Source: JACMLD01 sp036500065 (GTDB lineage: Bacteria > Bacteroidota > Bacteroidia > Chitinophagales > Chitinophagaceae). Taken from it: DNA of 7,400 bases. Below, in pieces: positions 1 to 6,529 of the stretch (positions are counted from its first letter, which is position 1; the number at the start of each line of letters is the position of its first letter). Location: assembly GCA_036500065.1 (NCBI GenBank), contig DASYCT010000198.1, forward strand, positions 1-7,400, given 5' to 3'. A model generated the notes under the pieces. It ran no database searches. It saw only the letters and a list, made by a program, of their open reading frames with translations, and was not told the DNA's origin. The position numbers and the translations under genes are program-made.

Positions 1-881
1 CTTGTTTTTTTCAACCCGGCGCCGGTCAACAGGTTCCATACAAACGAACCGGCTGCTCTTATACGAATGGCGACACGCAAGAGGAGCTTGTACCAGCCCG
101 CCTGCTTTCCATAGTGTTTTTCGACAAACAGCTCCATCGCCTTATAAAACAACGCTACGTATTTAGCGTCTTTTTTGGTGCTTTCTCCTTTGAAGTGGAT
201 AATGGTGCTATCGGCGAGGTATAGGTTTTTATAACCCAGTTGCCGGATGCGGTAGCTCAAATCAACATCTTCGCCGTACATAAAAAAACGTTCGTCAAAC
301 CCGCCGGTGGTTTCCAGCATCGACTTTCTTACCATCATATAAGCGCCGGCCAGCACCTCCACTTCCTGGTTTTCCGCGAGCGACAGGTGGCCAAGATAAT
401 AGTGTGCAAATACCTCTGAACGGGGAAAAAGGCGGGTTAGCCCCGATAGTTTATAAAAGGAAACCAGCGCACTCGGGTTGCCGCGTTTTGATTCCGGCAG
501 GTAATGGCCGCTTCCGTCGATCATGCGAATGCCCAAGGCACCTGCCTGTGGCGCGGCTTCCATCATATCCAGCGATCGCCGCAGGCTGTCTTCCGCCAGC
601 AGGGTATCGGGATTTAAAAACAGGACATAATCGCCTTTTGCCAGCCGCCAGCCCTGGTTATTGGCTTTTGAGAACCCGGCATTTTCCTTGTTGGCGATAA
701 AACGAACCCCGGGGAAGGCGGGTTGAAGATATTCCAGGCTCCCGTCGGCGGAACAATTGTCAATTACAATGATCTCGCCTTCGATGCACTGCAGCGCCTT
801 TTGTACCGAGTACAGGCATTGCTCCAGGAAGTATTTGACATTATAGTTGATGATGATGATCGATAGCAAGGAAGAAGGCAT
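1..881 (-). CDS. Family 2 glycosyltransferase, WbbL/rhamnosyltransferase-like (3' end cut by window edge)
   Basis: This is a GT-A fold glycosyltransferase that probably transfers a sugar from a nucleotide-sugar donor during cell-surface polysaccharide or glycan assembly, at the cytoplasmic face of the membrane. About 293 residues are visible and the frame stays open to the left edge. The N-terminus has a hydrophobic beta strand, LLSIIIINYN (residues 5-14), then VIDNCSADGS (39-48), which is the usual nucleotide-binding start of GT2 enzymes. The DXD-like metal site appears as LFLNPDT (87-93). VLAGAYMMVR (176-185) and FMYGEDVDLSYR (200-211) match the acceptor and catalytic-base region of the COG1216/WbbL group. 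The ATG at 881 is chosen because the conserved strand begins four residues later and an in-frame stop lies upstream at 933-935. There is no Shine-Dalgarno sequence. A likely promoter and a structured leader lie upstream. The family is clear from motifs, but donor and acceptor cannot be read from sequence; rhamnosyl transfer is only a family resemblance. Confidence 0.93.
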   Translation of the reverse strand, partial: MPSSLLSIIIINYNVKYFLEQCLYSVQKALQCIEGEIIVIDNCSADGSLEYLQPAFPGVRFIANKENAGFSKANNQGWRLAKGDYVLFLNPDTLLAEDSLRRSLDMMEAAPQAGALGIRMIDGSGHYLPESKRGNPSALVSFYKLSGLTRLFPRSEVFAHYYLGHLSLAENQEVEVLAGAYMMVRKSMLETTGGFDERFFMYGEDVDLSYRIRQLGYKNLYLADSTIIHFKGESTKKDAKYVALFYKAMELFVEKHYGKQAGWYKLLLRVAIRIRAAGSFVWNLLTGAGLKKT

Positions 882-926
882 TGATACGTCTGCGAAGTAC
901 GATTTTTTGAATGGATGTTCAAAATA

Positions 927-964
927 CCCGGTCTAATAAGTCCCGGTCTTGATTAGACCGGGAC
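927..964. repeat. Three-armed inverted repeat with two mutually exclusive hairpins
   Basis: The 8-mer CCCGGTCT occurs at 927-934 and 942-949, and its complement AGACCGGG occurs at 955-962. The outer pairing is 11 perfect base pairs, CCCGGTCTAAT (927-937) with ATTAGACCGGG (952-962), around a 14-base loop. The inner pairing is 10 perfect base pairs, GTCCCGGTCT (940-949) with AGACCGGGAC (955-964), around a 5-base loop. Both use the same right arm, so only one can form at a time. No T-run follows on either strand, and the element lies between divergent genes, so a simple terminator is unlikely. If the promoter at 982-1010 is real, the element sits in the 5' leader of the glycosyltransferase mRNA. 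Double-stranded operator repeats are the alternative reading. Confidence 0.85.
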
Positions 965-981
965 GAATAAGGAAGACTACT

Positions 982-1010
982 CAAACATATATTTCAACCT
1001 GTTGCAACAA
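982..1010 (-). promoter_or_regulatory. Predicted Bacteroidota-type promoter for the leftward glycosyltransferase
   Basis: On the minus strand, TATGTTTG (989 to 982) is a perfect match to the Bacteroidota -7 consensus TAnnTTTG. A -33 TTG (1010 to 1008) lies 18 bases upstream, within the usual spacing. Transcription would start near 974-978, giving a leader of roughly 95 bases before the ATG at 881. That leader would contain the inverted repeat at 927-964. This is a motif call only, with no transcript evidence. Confidence 0.55.
1000..1009. promoter_or_regulatory. 10-bp perfect palindrome, possible operator
   Basis: TGTTGCAACA is identical to its reverse complement. It overlaps the -33 box of the predicted leftward promoter and lies 38 bases before the aldo/keto reductase start, so a dimeric regulator bound here could affect both divergent genes. 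A palindrome of this size can also arise by chance, and no regulator gene is adjacent within the window. Confidence 0.3.
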
Positions 1011-1047
1011 CCCCGGAATTAGATTGTTGGGGGAGAAAAACCAAATC

Positions 1048-2037
1048 ATGAGAAAAAAGAAATTGGGATCACAAGGGCTCCAGGCGGCCGAACTCGGCCT
1101 CGGATGTATGGGTATGAGCGAATTTTATGGCGCCACCAACGACGCGGAATCCATCAAAACCCTGCACCGCGCCATCGAACTGGGCATTACGTTCTGGGAC
1201 ACCGCCGATATGTACGGCCCTTTCCACAATGAAGAACTGATTGGTAAAGCCTTCAAAGGCCAGCGGGAAAAGATAACCCTCGCCACCAAGTTCGGCATCA
1301 TGCGGGACCCCACAAATCCCTCGGTACGGGGAATAAACGGCAGCCGCGATTATGTAAAAAAAGCCTGTGAAGCCAGCCTGAAACGACTGGGCACGGATAC
1401 CATCGATTTATATTACCTCCACCGCGTCGACCCTGCCACACCCATTGAAGAAACAGCCGGGGCCCTCGGCGAACTGGTAAAAGAAGGTAAAATAAAAGGC
1501 ATCGGCTTTAGCGAGATAGCTCCCGCCACCCTGCGCAGGGCGCATGCGGTATATCCTGTATCGGCGGTGCAGACAGAATATTCGCTGTGGACAAGGGACC
1601 CGGAAGACGGCATCCTCGACACCTGCCGGGAACTGGGCGTCGCTTTTGTGGCCTATAGCCCGCTGGGTCGTGGTTTTCTCTCCGGCCAGATGAAGCGGTT
1701 CGAAGACCTTGCCGCAAACGATTTTCGTCGTATCTCTCCCCGCTTCCAGGGAGAAAACTTTCAAAAGAATTTAGACCTCGTGGAAAAGATAACCGTGCTG
1801 GCCGGCAAAAAAGGCTGCACGCCGTCGCAGCTGGCGCTGGCATGGGTGATGGCGCAGGGGGATTTTATATTCCCGATACCGGGCACCAGGCGCATTAAAT
1901 ACCTCGAAGAAAACCTGGGCGCGTTGCAGGTAGCATTGAGCAAGGCGGAGCTGGAAGAGATCGACGCTATCTTTCCCAGGGGTGCTGCTGCGGGCCTGCG
2001 CTATCCCGAGCAGGCGATGGGGAGCTTGAATAAATAG
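1048..2037 (+). CDS. Aldo/keto reductase (AKR13/YakC-like)
   Basis: This is a soluble NADPH-dependent oxidoreductase that would reduce aldehydes or ketones to alcohols. It has 329 residues, a normal length for the family. The catalytic tetrad is complete: Asp51 and Tyr56 (FWDTADMYG, 49-57), Lys81 (TLATKFG, 77-83) and His125 (LYYLHRVD, 121-128). The cofactor-binding features YSPLGRGFLSG and, near the C-terminus, PIPGTRRIKYLEENL are present. The stretch GFSEIAPATLRRAH resembles the AKR13 group. The ATG at 1048 is preferred. Reading could be extended upstream to a TTG at 949, but those 33 extra residues show no family similarity and overlap the inverted repeat and palindrome. A purine stretch, GGGGGAG (1029-1035), may serve as a loose ribosome site. 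No strong rightward promoter was found; TATATTTC (988-995) is a one-mismatch -7 box without a matching -33. The physiological substrate is unknown. Confidence 0.94.
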   Translation: MRKKKLGSQGLQAAELGLGCMGMSEFYGATNDAESIKTLHRAIELGITFWDTADMYGPFHNEELIGKAFKGQREKITLATKFGIMRDPTNPSVRGINGSRDYVKKACEASLKRLGTDTIDLYYLHRVDPATPIEETAGALGELVKEGKIKGIGFSEIAPATLRRAHAVYPVSAVQTEYSLWTRDPEDGILDTCRELGVAFVAYSPLGRGFLSGQMKRFEDLAANDFRRISPRFQGENFQKNLDLVEKITVLAGKKGCTPSQLALAWVMAQGDFIFPIPGTRRIKYLEENLGALQVALSKAELEEIDAIFPRGAAAGLRYPEQAMGSLNK

Positions 2038-2058
2038 AGCGCCTTCGCCTTATCTTTG
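2025..2058 (+). promoter_or_regulatory. Predicted promoter for the phosphatase-thiL genes, nearly leaderless
   Basis: TATCTTTG (2051-2058) matches the Bacteroidota -7 consensus TAnnTTTG perfectly. A -33 CTTG (2025-2028) lies 22 bases upstream, inside the end of the aldo/keto reductase gene. The -7 box ends only four bases before the ATG at 2063, so transcription should begin at or within a few bases of the start codon. No ribosome-binding sequence lies between the two. Confidence 0.6.
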
Positions 2059-2062
2059 CCGC

Positions 2063-2842
2063 ATGTTGAAAACCACGCTTATCAAAGCAACAGAAGCCGC
2101 GGCAGACGTCATCCGCCATTATTTTGACGGGGAATTTAAAATATCCAATAAAGAAGGGGTCAATAACCTGGTCACCGAAGCCGACCATGCATCCGAAAAA
2201 GCGATCATCGATGTTATCCGGGCCGAATTCCCCGGCCATTTCATCCTAAGCGAGGAAGTGGGTGAGCTGAAAATGGACAGCGAATACAAATGGATTATCG
2301 ACCCGATAGACGGCACCGTCAATTTTGCCAACAGCATTCCCCTCTGCTGCGTAAGCATAGGGCTGGAAAAAAACGGTGAAATGATCATGGGCGCGGTGTA
2401 CAATCCCTTTATAAGGGAATTTTTCTTCGCCCAGCGTGGTTTCGGTGCTACCATGAACGATAAGAAGATACAGGTCAGCGACGAAGGTTCCCTCGAAAAA
2501 GCCTGCCTCGTGACAGGATTCCCCTATACGTATATCAACCAGCCCAACGGTCCGCTGGAAGTGTTTTCCAAGCTGATCCGCAAAGGCATTCCCGTTCGCC
2601 GTCTCGGCTCCGCTGCCATCGATTTATGCTGGGTGGCGGCCGGCCGTTTTGACGGGTTTTATGAACACAAGCTACAGGCATGGGACAGCGCCGCGGGTTT
2701 TCTTATCGTAGAAGAAGCCGGCGGAAAAATAACCGATTTCAGGGGGGAATATTACTCCCCTTACCAGCCGCATATCGTGGCTACCAATGGCAGGATACAC
2801 CAGGACCTGCTGGATGTTATCAATAATGTTAAGCAACCATGA
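2063..2842 (+). CDS. Inositol monophosphatase family protein (SuhB/IMPase-like)
   Basis: This is a cytoplasmic Mg2+-dependent phosphatase that removes phosphate from inositol phosphates or related sugar phosphates. It has 259 residues, the usual length. Both family signatures are intact. Motif A, WIIDPIDGTVNF (77-88), supplies metal ligands Asp80 and Asp83. Motif B, AWDSAAGFLIVEEAGG (206-221), supplies Asp208. The further metal ligand is Glu64 in LSEEVG (62-67). Other matches are the TEAD stretch (38-41), VYNPFIREFFFA (112-123) and RRLGSAAIDLCWVAAGRFDG (179-198). The start follows a promoter-like TATCTTTG by four bases. The last four bases overlap the thiL start (ATGA), so the two are probably translated together. 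Bacterial members act on inositol-1-phosphate, fructose-1,6-bisphosphate, NADP(H) or 3'-phosphoadenosine phosphate; which applies here cannot be decided by eye. E. coli SuhB also has an rRNA transcription role, which should not be assumed here. Confidence 0.95.
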   Translation: MLKTTLIKATEAAADVIRHYFDGEFKISNKEGVNNLVTEADHASEKAIIDVIRAEFPGHFILSEEVGELKMDSEYKWIIDPIDGTVNFANSIPLCCVSIGLEKNGEMIMGAVYNPFIREFFFAQRGFGATMNDKKIQVSDEGSLEKACLVTGFPYTYINQPNGPLEVFSKLIRKGIPVRRLGSAAIDLCWVAAGRFDGFYEHKLQAWDSAAGFLIVEEAGGKITDFRGEYYSPYQPHIVATNGRIHQDLLDVINNVKQP

Positions 2843-3870
2843 GCGAAGCAAGAACCGAAATAAGCAGCCTGGGCGAGTTTGGATTGATTGAACACCTGAC
2901 CAGGAACATAGAATTGTACAACGCTTCTTCTATCGTCGGCGTTGGCGATGACGCAGCAGTGATAGAACCGTTGAGCGGGCAACTGGTGGTCAGCACCGAT
3001 ATGCTGGTCGAAGGCGTTCACTTCGACCTGATGTACACCCCGCTGAAACATCTCGGCTATAAATGTATCGTGGTCAACATAAGCGACATTTATGCCATGA
3101 ACGCCACGCCCACGCAGGTGACGCTCAATATTGCTTTCAGCAACCGCTTTAGCCTCGAAGCATTGGAAGAATTTTACGAAGGCGTGCTGGCGGCCTGTGA
3201 TAAATACCAGGTGGACCTGGTGGGTGGCGATACCACCACCTCCCAAAAGGGGTTTGTGATCTCTGTCACCGCCATTGGGGAAGTAGCGGAAAACAAATTC
3301 GTAAAACGCAGCACCGCTCAGCAGGGCGATTTGCTCTGCGTGAGCGGTGATTTGGGCGGCGCCTTTCTCGGTCTTACCTTTCTCGAAAGAGAAAAGAAAA
3401 TCTATCTCGAAAGCCCGCAGGTGCAACCCGACCTGGAAGAAGAGAAATACGTGATAGGAAGGCTGCTGAAACCGGAAGCAAGAAAAGACATTATCGACTT
3501 CTTTTCTACCAGCGGGCTGCTGCCAAGCGCCATGATGGACATCAGCGACGGCCTTAGCTCCGAAATACTGCATATCTGCCGGCAAAGCAATCTCGGCTGC
3601 GTACTGTACGAGGAAAAAATACCCATCCACGACGAGACCCGCAATGCCGCCTTTAAATTTGACCTCGACCCCACGGCCTGCGCCCTGAGCGGGGGAGAAG
3701 ATTATGAATTACTGTTCACCATTCCGCAATCGGAGCACGAAAAGCTGGTTTTAAACGAACAGATAAGCGTAATTGGTTATATGACAGAACCCGGAAAAGG
3801 AAAGAAAATAATAACTAAGGGTGGAAACACGTTTGATATAACAGCACAGGGCTGGAACGCTTTTACCTGA
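2839..3870 (+). CDS. thiL: Thiamine-monophosphate kinase ThiL
   Basis: ThiL phosphorylates thiamine monophosphate with ATP to form thiamine pyrophosphate, the last step of de novo thiamine cofactor synthesis, in the cytoplasm. The protein has 343 residues, normal for the family. Family motifs appear in order: VGDDAAVI (35-42), STDMLVEGVHF (52-62), NISDIYAMNA (80-89), VGGDTTTS (128-135), SGDLGGAFLG (169-178), MMDISDGLSSE (232-242) and SGGEDYELLF (284-293). These are the Mg/ATP- and substrate-binding segments of the PurM/ThiL fold. The ATG overlaps the stop of the phosphatase gene by four bases, suggesting translational coupling, and no Shine-Dalgarno sequence is present. No other thi gene and no TPP riboswitch is visible in the window, so thiL appears separated from the rest of the pathway. 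Identification is secure. Confidence 0.96.
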   Translation: MSEARTEISSLGEFGLIEHLTRNIELYNASSIVGVGDDAAVIEPLSGQLVVSTDMLVEGVHFDLMYTPLKHLGYKCIVVNISDIYAMNATPTQVTLNIAFSNRFSLEALEEFYEGVLAACDKYQVDLVGGDTTTSQKGFVISVTAIGEVAENKFVKRSTAQQGDLLCVSGDLGGAFLGLTFLEREKKIYLESPQVQPDLEEEKYVIGRLLKPEARKDIIDFFSTSGLLPSAMMDISDGLSSEILHICRQSNLGCVLYEEKIPIHDETRNAAFKFDLDPTACALSGGEDYELLFTIPQSEHEKLVLNEQISVIGYMTEPGKGKKIITKGGNTFDITAQGWNAFT

Positions 3871-3910
3871 CCGGGAGCGGGCAGGCGATGGAGCTTTAGG
3901 GAAAAGGAAT

Positions 3911-5425
3911 ATGCGGAAATCACAAAAAATCAAGGGTTCTCTTTTTTGTTGTTGCGGCTTGCTGTGGGCAGGCCTGTTGCTACTGGCGGGATGCAGCAGC
4001 TCCCGTAAAGCCTTCAATCCCGCTAAGGAATATTCAAAAGAAAAGCTACAGCAGGACTATCGCCTGTTCCGTAACATACTCGAAGAATCGCATCCCTCGC
4101 TTTACTGGTATACCAGCAAGGATACACTGGATTATTATTTTGACGAAGGCTATCGCCATATTAGTGATTCCATGACCGAACCACAGTTTCGCACCTTGCT
4201 AAGCTATGTGATAGCGCGCATCGATTGCGGGCATACCTCTATCCGCCTTTCAAAAAAATACGCGCATTATATGGATACGCTGCGGGCGCCGCAGTTCCCG
4301 CTGGGAATAAAATTCTGGGAGGATACGGCGGTCATCTACTCCAACCTCAACCGCCGGGATTCCGTGTTGACGCGCGGCACGTTGATAACAGCCATTGACG
4401 ACATGCCCATCGGCACGGTGCGCGACAGCCTGTTCCGCTATATGGTTACGGATGGCTACAGCATCAATCATAAATACCAGACGCTTAGCAATCTCGGCAA
4501 TTTCGGGCCGCTGTACCAGTCGGTGTTCGGCAACAGGGATTCTTTCCGCATCAGCTATCTTGACAGGGATGGACTGGAAAAGACCACCACTATCGGTATG
4601 TACGAAATACGGAAGGACACTGCTTACCGGCGGTTTATCCATTCGCTGGGCAAGATGACAAGAAAGAAACTCCGCGGCAACCGCCTGTTCAATAACCGCA
4701 ATTTGCAGGTAGACACGTCCGCTAGTACGGCGTTTATGACCGTGAGCACGTTTACCAACGGCAACGGGCTAAAGGCTTTTTTCCGCCGCTCCTTCCGCTA
4801 CCTCGATAAGGCCGGGATAAAAAACCTCGTCATCGATGTGCGCACCAACGGGGGCGGCAACGTAGGGCTTTCCAATAAAATGACACAGTACCTGGCGGAT
4901 CATAAATTCAAGATTGCCGATTCGCTCTACGCCATACGGAAGATGAGTAAATACGAGGGGCATATCCAAAACTCGCTGGCGAACTTTTTCTTTATGAACA
5001 TCATGACCAGCCGGCGAAAGGACGGCAGGTATCATTTCGGGTATTTTGAACGGCATTACTTCAGGCCCATAGCGCATCACCGTTACAAGGGGAATGTATA
5101 TATACTGACCGGCGGAAATTCCTTTTCCGCCACCACGCTGCTGGTAAACGCAGTCAAGGGACAGTCCAATGTAAAAATCGTGGGCGAGGAAACCGGTGGC
5201 GGCGCTTATGGCAATACGGCCTGGTTTATACCCGACGCCACGCTTCCCAATACCGGCATACGTTTTCGCCTTCCCAAGTTTCACATGGTCATGAACAGGA
5301 ACTATCCGAAAAACGGCCGTGGCATCCGGCCCGATATTGAAGTAAAACCGAGCGTGGAAGCTATCCGCAAAGGCCTTGATGTAAAAGTCGAGCGCGTGAA
5401 GCAACTGATCAATGCTTCGAAATAA
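3911..5425 (+). CDS. Lipoprotein S41-family serine peptidase
   Basis: This is a predicted envelope-anchored serine peptidase of family S41 (C-terminal processing/tricorn-core/IRBP-like fold). The 504-residue precursor begins with a lipoprotein signal: basic start, hydrophobic stretch (about 11-25) and lipobox LLAGC with Cys28. The following SSSRKAF lacks the acidic residues typical of the Bacteroidota surface-export signal, so a periplasm-facing location is inferred. After a helical N-domain comes IDCGHTSI (104-111), then a PDZ-like region (about 120-220). The peptidase core follows with LVIDVRTNGGGN (306-317), LTGGNSFSATT (399-409, probable nucleophile Ser406) and VGEETGGGAYGN (424-435). The GKG lysine of CtpA-type members is absent; His108 and Glu426 or Glu427 may complete a tricorn/IRBP-like site, by analogy. 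A weak AGGG (3898-3901) precedes the ATG. Forty bases separate it from thiL and no promoter is evident, so read-through is possible. The target substrate is unknown. Confidence 0.92.
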   Translation: MRKSQKIKGSLFCCCGLLWAGLLLLAGCSSSRKAFNPAKEYSKEKLQQDYRLFRNILEESHPSLYWYTSKDTLDYYFDEGYRHISDSMTEPQFRTLLSYVIARIDCGHTSIRLSKKYAHYMDTLRAPQFPLGIKFWEDTAVIYSNLNRRDSVLTRGTLITAIDDMPIGTVRDSLFRYMVTDGYSINHKYQTLSNLGNFGPLYQSVFGNRDSFRISYLDRDGLEKTTTIGMYEIRKDTAYRRFIHSLGKMTRKKLRGNRLFNNRNLQVDTSASTAFMTVSTFTNGNGLKAFFRRSFRYLDKAGIKNLVIDVRTNGGGNVGLSNKMTQYLADHKFKIADSLYAIRKMSKYEGHIQNSLANFFFMNIMTSRRKDGRYHFGYFERHYFRPIAHHRYKGNVYILTGGNSFSATTLLVNAVKGQSNVKIVGEETGGGAYGNTAWFIPDATLPNTGIRFRLPKFHMVMNRNYPKNGRGIRPDIEVKPSVEAIRKGLDVKVERVKQLINASK

Positions 5426-5430
5426 GGGCA

Positions 5431-6528
5431 TTAAACCACCATATCCACCAATTCCAGCGCAGCATTAAAAATCACCATCTCCGCCTTGAATCCCGGTTCC
5501 ATCCTGCCGTATGCTTCTGCCTGCCCTGCGAGTATCGCCGGGTATAAAGCCGCCATACGCAAGGCTTCTTCCAGCGGGATACCGGCTTTTTCAACACAGT
5601 TTTTTACGGCTTTCAACATCGTCAGCGAAGAACCCGAAAGCGTGCCGTCGGGAAGGGTATAACGGTCGCCGGCAAATACATGCGGGTAGTCGCCGCCGGG
5701 AGTGGCGGTGACGGCATCGGTGATAAGGAACAGGCGTTCCTTCATAATGTGTTTGCTGATGCGCAGCACAGCAAAATCAACGTGAATGCCATCGGCCACG
5801 ATGCTGCTCACGGCGGCAGGATGATCATACAGGGCGCCCACCAGTCCCGGGGCGCGGTGTTGCAGGGGCGACATGGCGTTGAATAGGTGGGTGGCCGCAG
5901 GAATACCGTTATTGAATGCCTCCATTGCTTCGGTATACGTGGCGTTGCTGTGACCGGCGGAGACAATCACCCCGCTGTCCAGTAATAATTTTATTATTTC
6001 AGTATCGCATTGTTCGGGGGCGAGGGTCATCATCTTAATAACACCCTTCCCCGCATCCAGCAATTGTTTTACTTCTTTTAGCGTCGGCTTTTTGATAAAG
6101 CGTTCGATATGCGCGCCCTTTTTTAAGGGGTTGATATAAGGGCCTTCGAGATGAACGCCCAAAAGACCGCGGCCTCCCTGTTTCCAATAATCACGGACCA
6201 CGTTGATGCCTTTAAGAAACAGCTCGATGGAATTGGTGGCGAGTGTAATAAGGAATTGCGAACAGCCGCCGGATAAACAATAAGCGTAGGTAGCTTCCAG
6301 CGCTTCGACCGAAAGTTCATGCGAAAACAGTTTCCCGTTGCCGCCGTACAATTGCAAATCGATAAAGGCCGGGGCTATATAATGGCCATTAAGATCGATA
6401 CGCTCCACCTGGGGCGGTAGAGTATCTTCCGTGACCACTGCGGCGATAAATCCATTGTTGATAACCACGGCCATGCCTCCGTGCAGTCTCGTTCCGTCGA
6501 ATAGTTGTCCGTTGTAGAATGCCTGCAT
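5431..6528 (-). CDS. nagA: N-acetylglucosamine-6-phosphate deacetylase NagA
   Basis: NagA removes acetate from N-acetylglucosamine-6-phosphate to give glucosamine-6-phosphate, a cytoplasmic step in amino-sugar, chitin and peptidoglycan recycling. The protein has 365 residues and the amidohydrolase TIM-barrel layout. Visible active-site elements are GVHLEGPYINPLKKGAH (124-140, metal ligand Glu128), SAGHSNATY (190-198, His193), ATHLFNAMSP (212-221, His214), ADGIHVD (245-251, His249) and LITDAV (268-273, catalytic Asp271). The N-terminal HxH of many amidohydrolases is replaced by Gln59-Leu-Tyr61 (IDLQLYGG), as in single-metal E. coli-type NagA, which has Gln-x-Asn there. The ATG at 6528 is chosen because MQAFYNGQLFDG is the typical start. 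A longer reading to 6603 adds 25 unrelated residues inside the upstream gene. It follows the VOC gene with one base between stop and start. No nagB is visible. Its stop lies five bases from the convergent peptidase gene. Confidence 0.95.
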   Translation of the reverse strand: MQAFYNGQLFDGTRLHGGMAVVINNGFIAAVVTEDTLPPQVERIDLNGHYIAPAFIDLQLYGGNGKLFSHELSVEALEATYAYCLSGGCSQFLITLATNSIELFLKGINVVRDYWKQGGRGLLGVHLEGPYINPLKKGAHIERFIKKPTLKEVKQLLDAGKGVIKMMTLAPEQCDTEIIKLLLDSGVIVSAGHSNATYTEAMEAFNNGIPAATHLFNAMSPLQHRAPGLVGALYDHPAAVSSIVADGIHVDFAVLRISKHIMKERLFLITDAVTATPGGDYPHVFAGDRYTLPDGTLSGSSLTMLKAVKNCVEKAGIPLEEALRMAALYPAILAGQAEAYGRMEPGFKAEMVIFNAALELVDMVV

Positions 6529-6529
6529 A

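Noticed and set aside
404..700. Rightward open frame of 98 codons inside the glycosyltransferase
   Set aside because: It is antisense to a clear GT2 gene, has no recognisable motifs, and has the arginine- and proline-rich look of a shadow frame.
927..964. Rho-independent terminator at the inverted repeat
   Set aside because: No T-run follows on either strand, and the flanking genes diverge, so neither ends here.
949..1047. Upstream TTG-initiated extension of the aldo/keto reductase (33 extra residues)
   Set aside because: The extension shows no family similarity and overlaps the inverted repeat and palindrome. The ATG at 1048 gives the normal N-terminus and length.
2010..2027. Similarity of GCAGGCGATGG-GG-AGCTT (2010-2027) to GCAGGCGATGG-AGCTT at 3881-3896
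   Set aside because: Only two short copies exist. One lies inside coding sequence with a normal protein end, and a two-base gap is needed. It could be coincidence and has no flanking structure to suggest a mobile repeat.
2761..3630. Leftward open frame of 289 codons opposite thiL
   Set aside because: It lies antisense to a well-supported thiL and shows no domain. Long antisense frames are common opposite genes of this codon usage.
4769..5431. Leftward open frame of 220 codons opposite the S41 peptidase
   Set aside because: It is antisense to the catalytic core of the peptidase and has no recognisable motifs.
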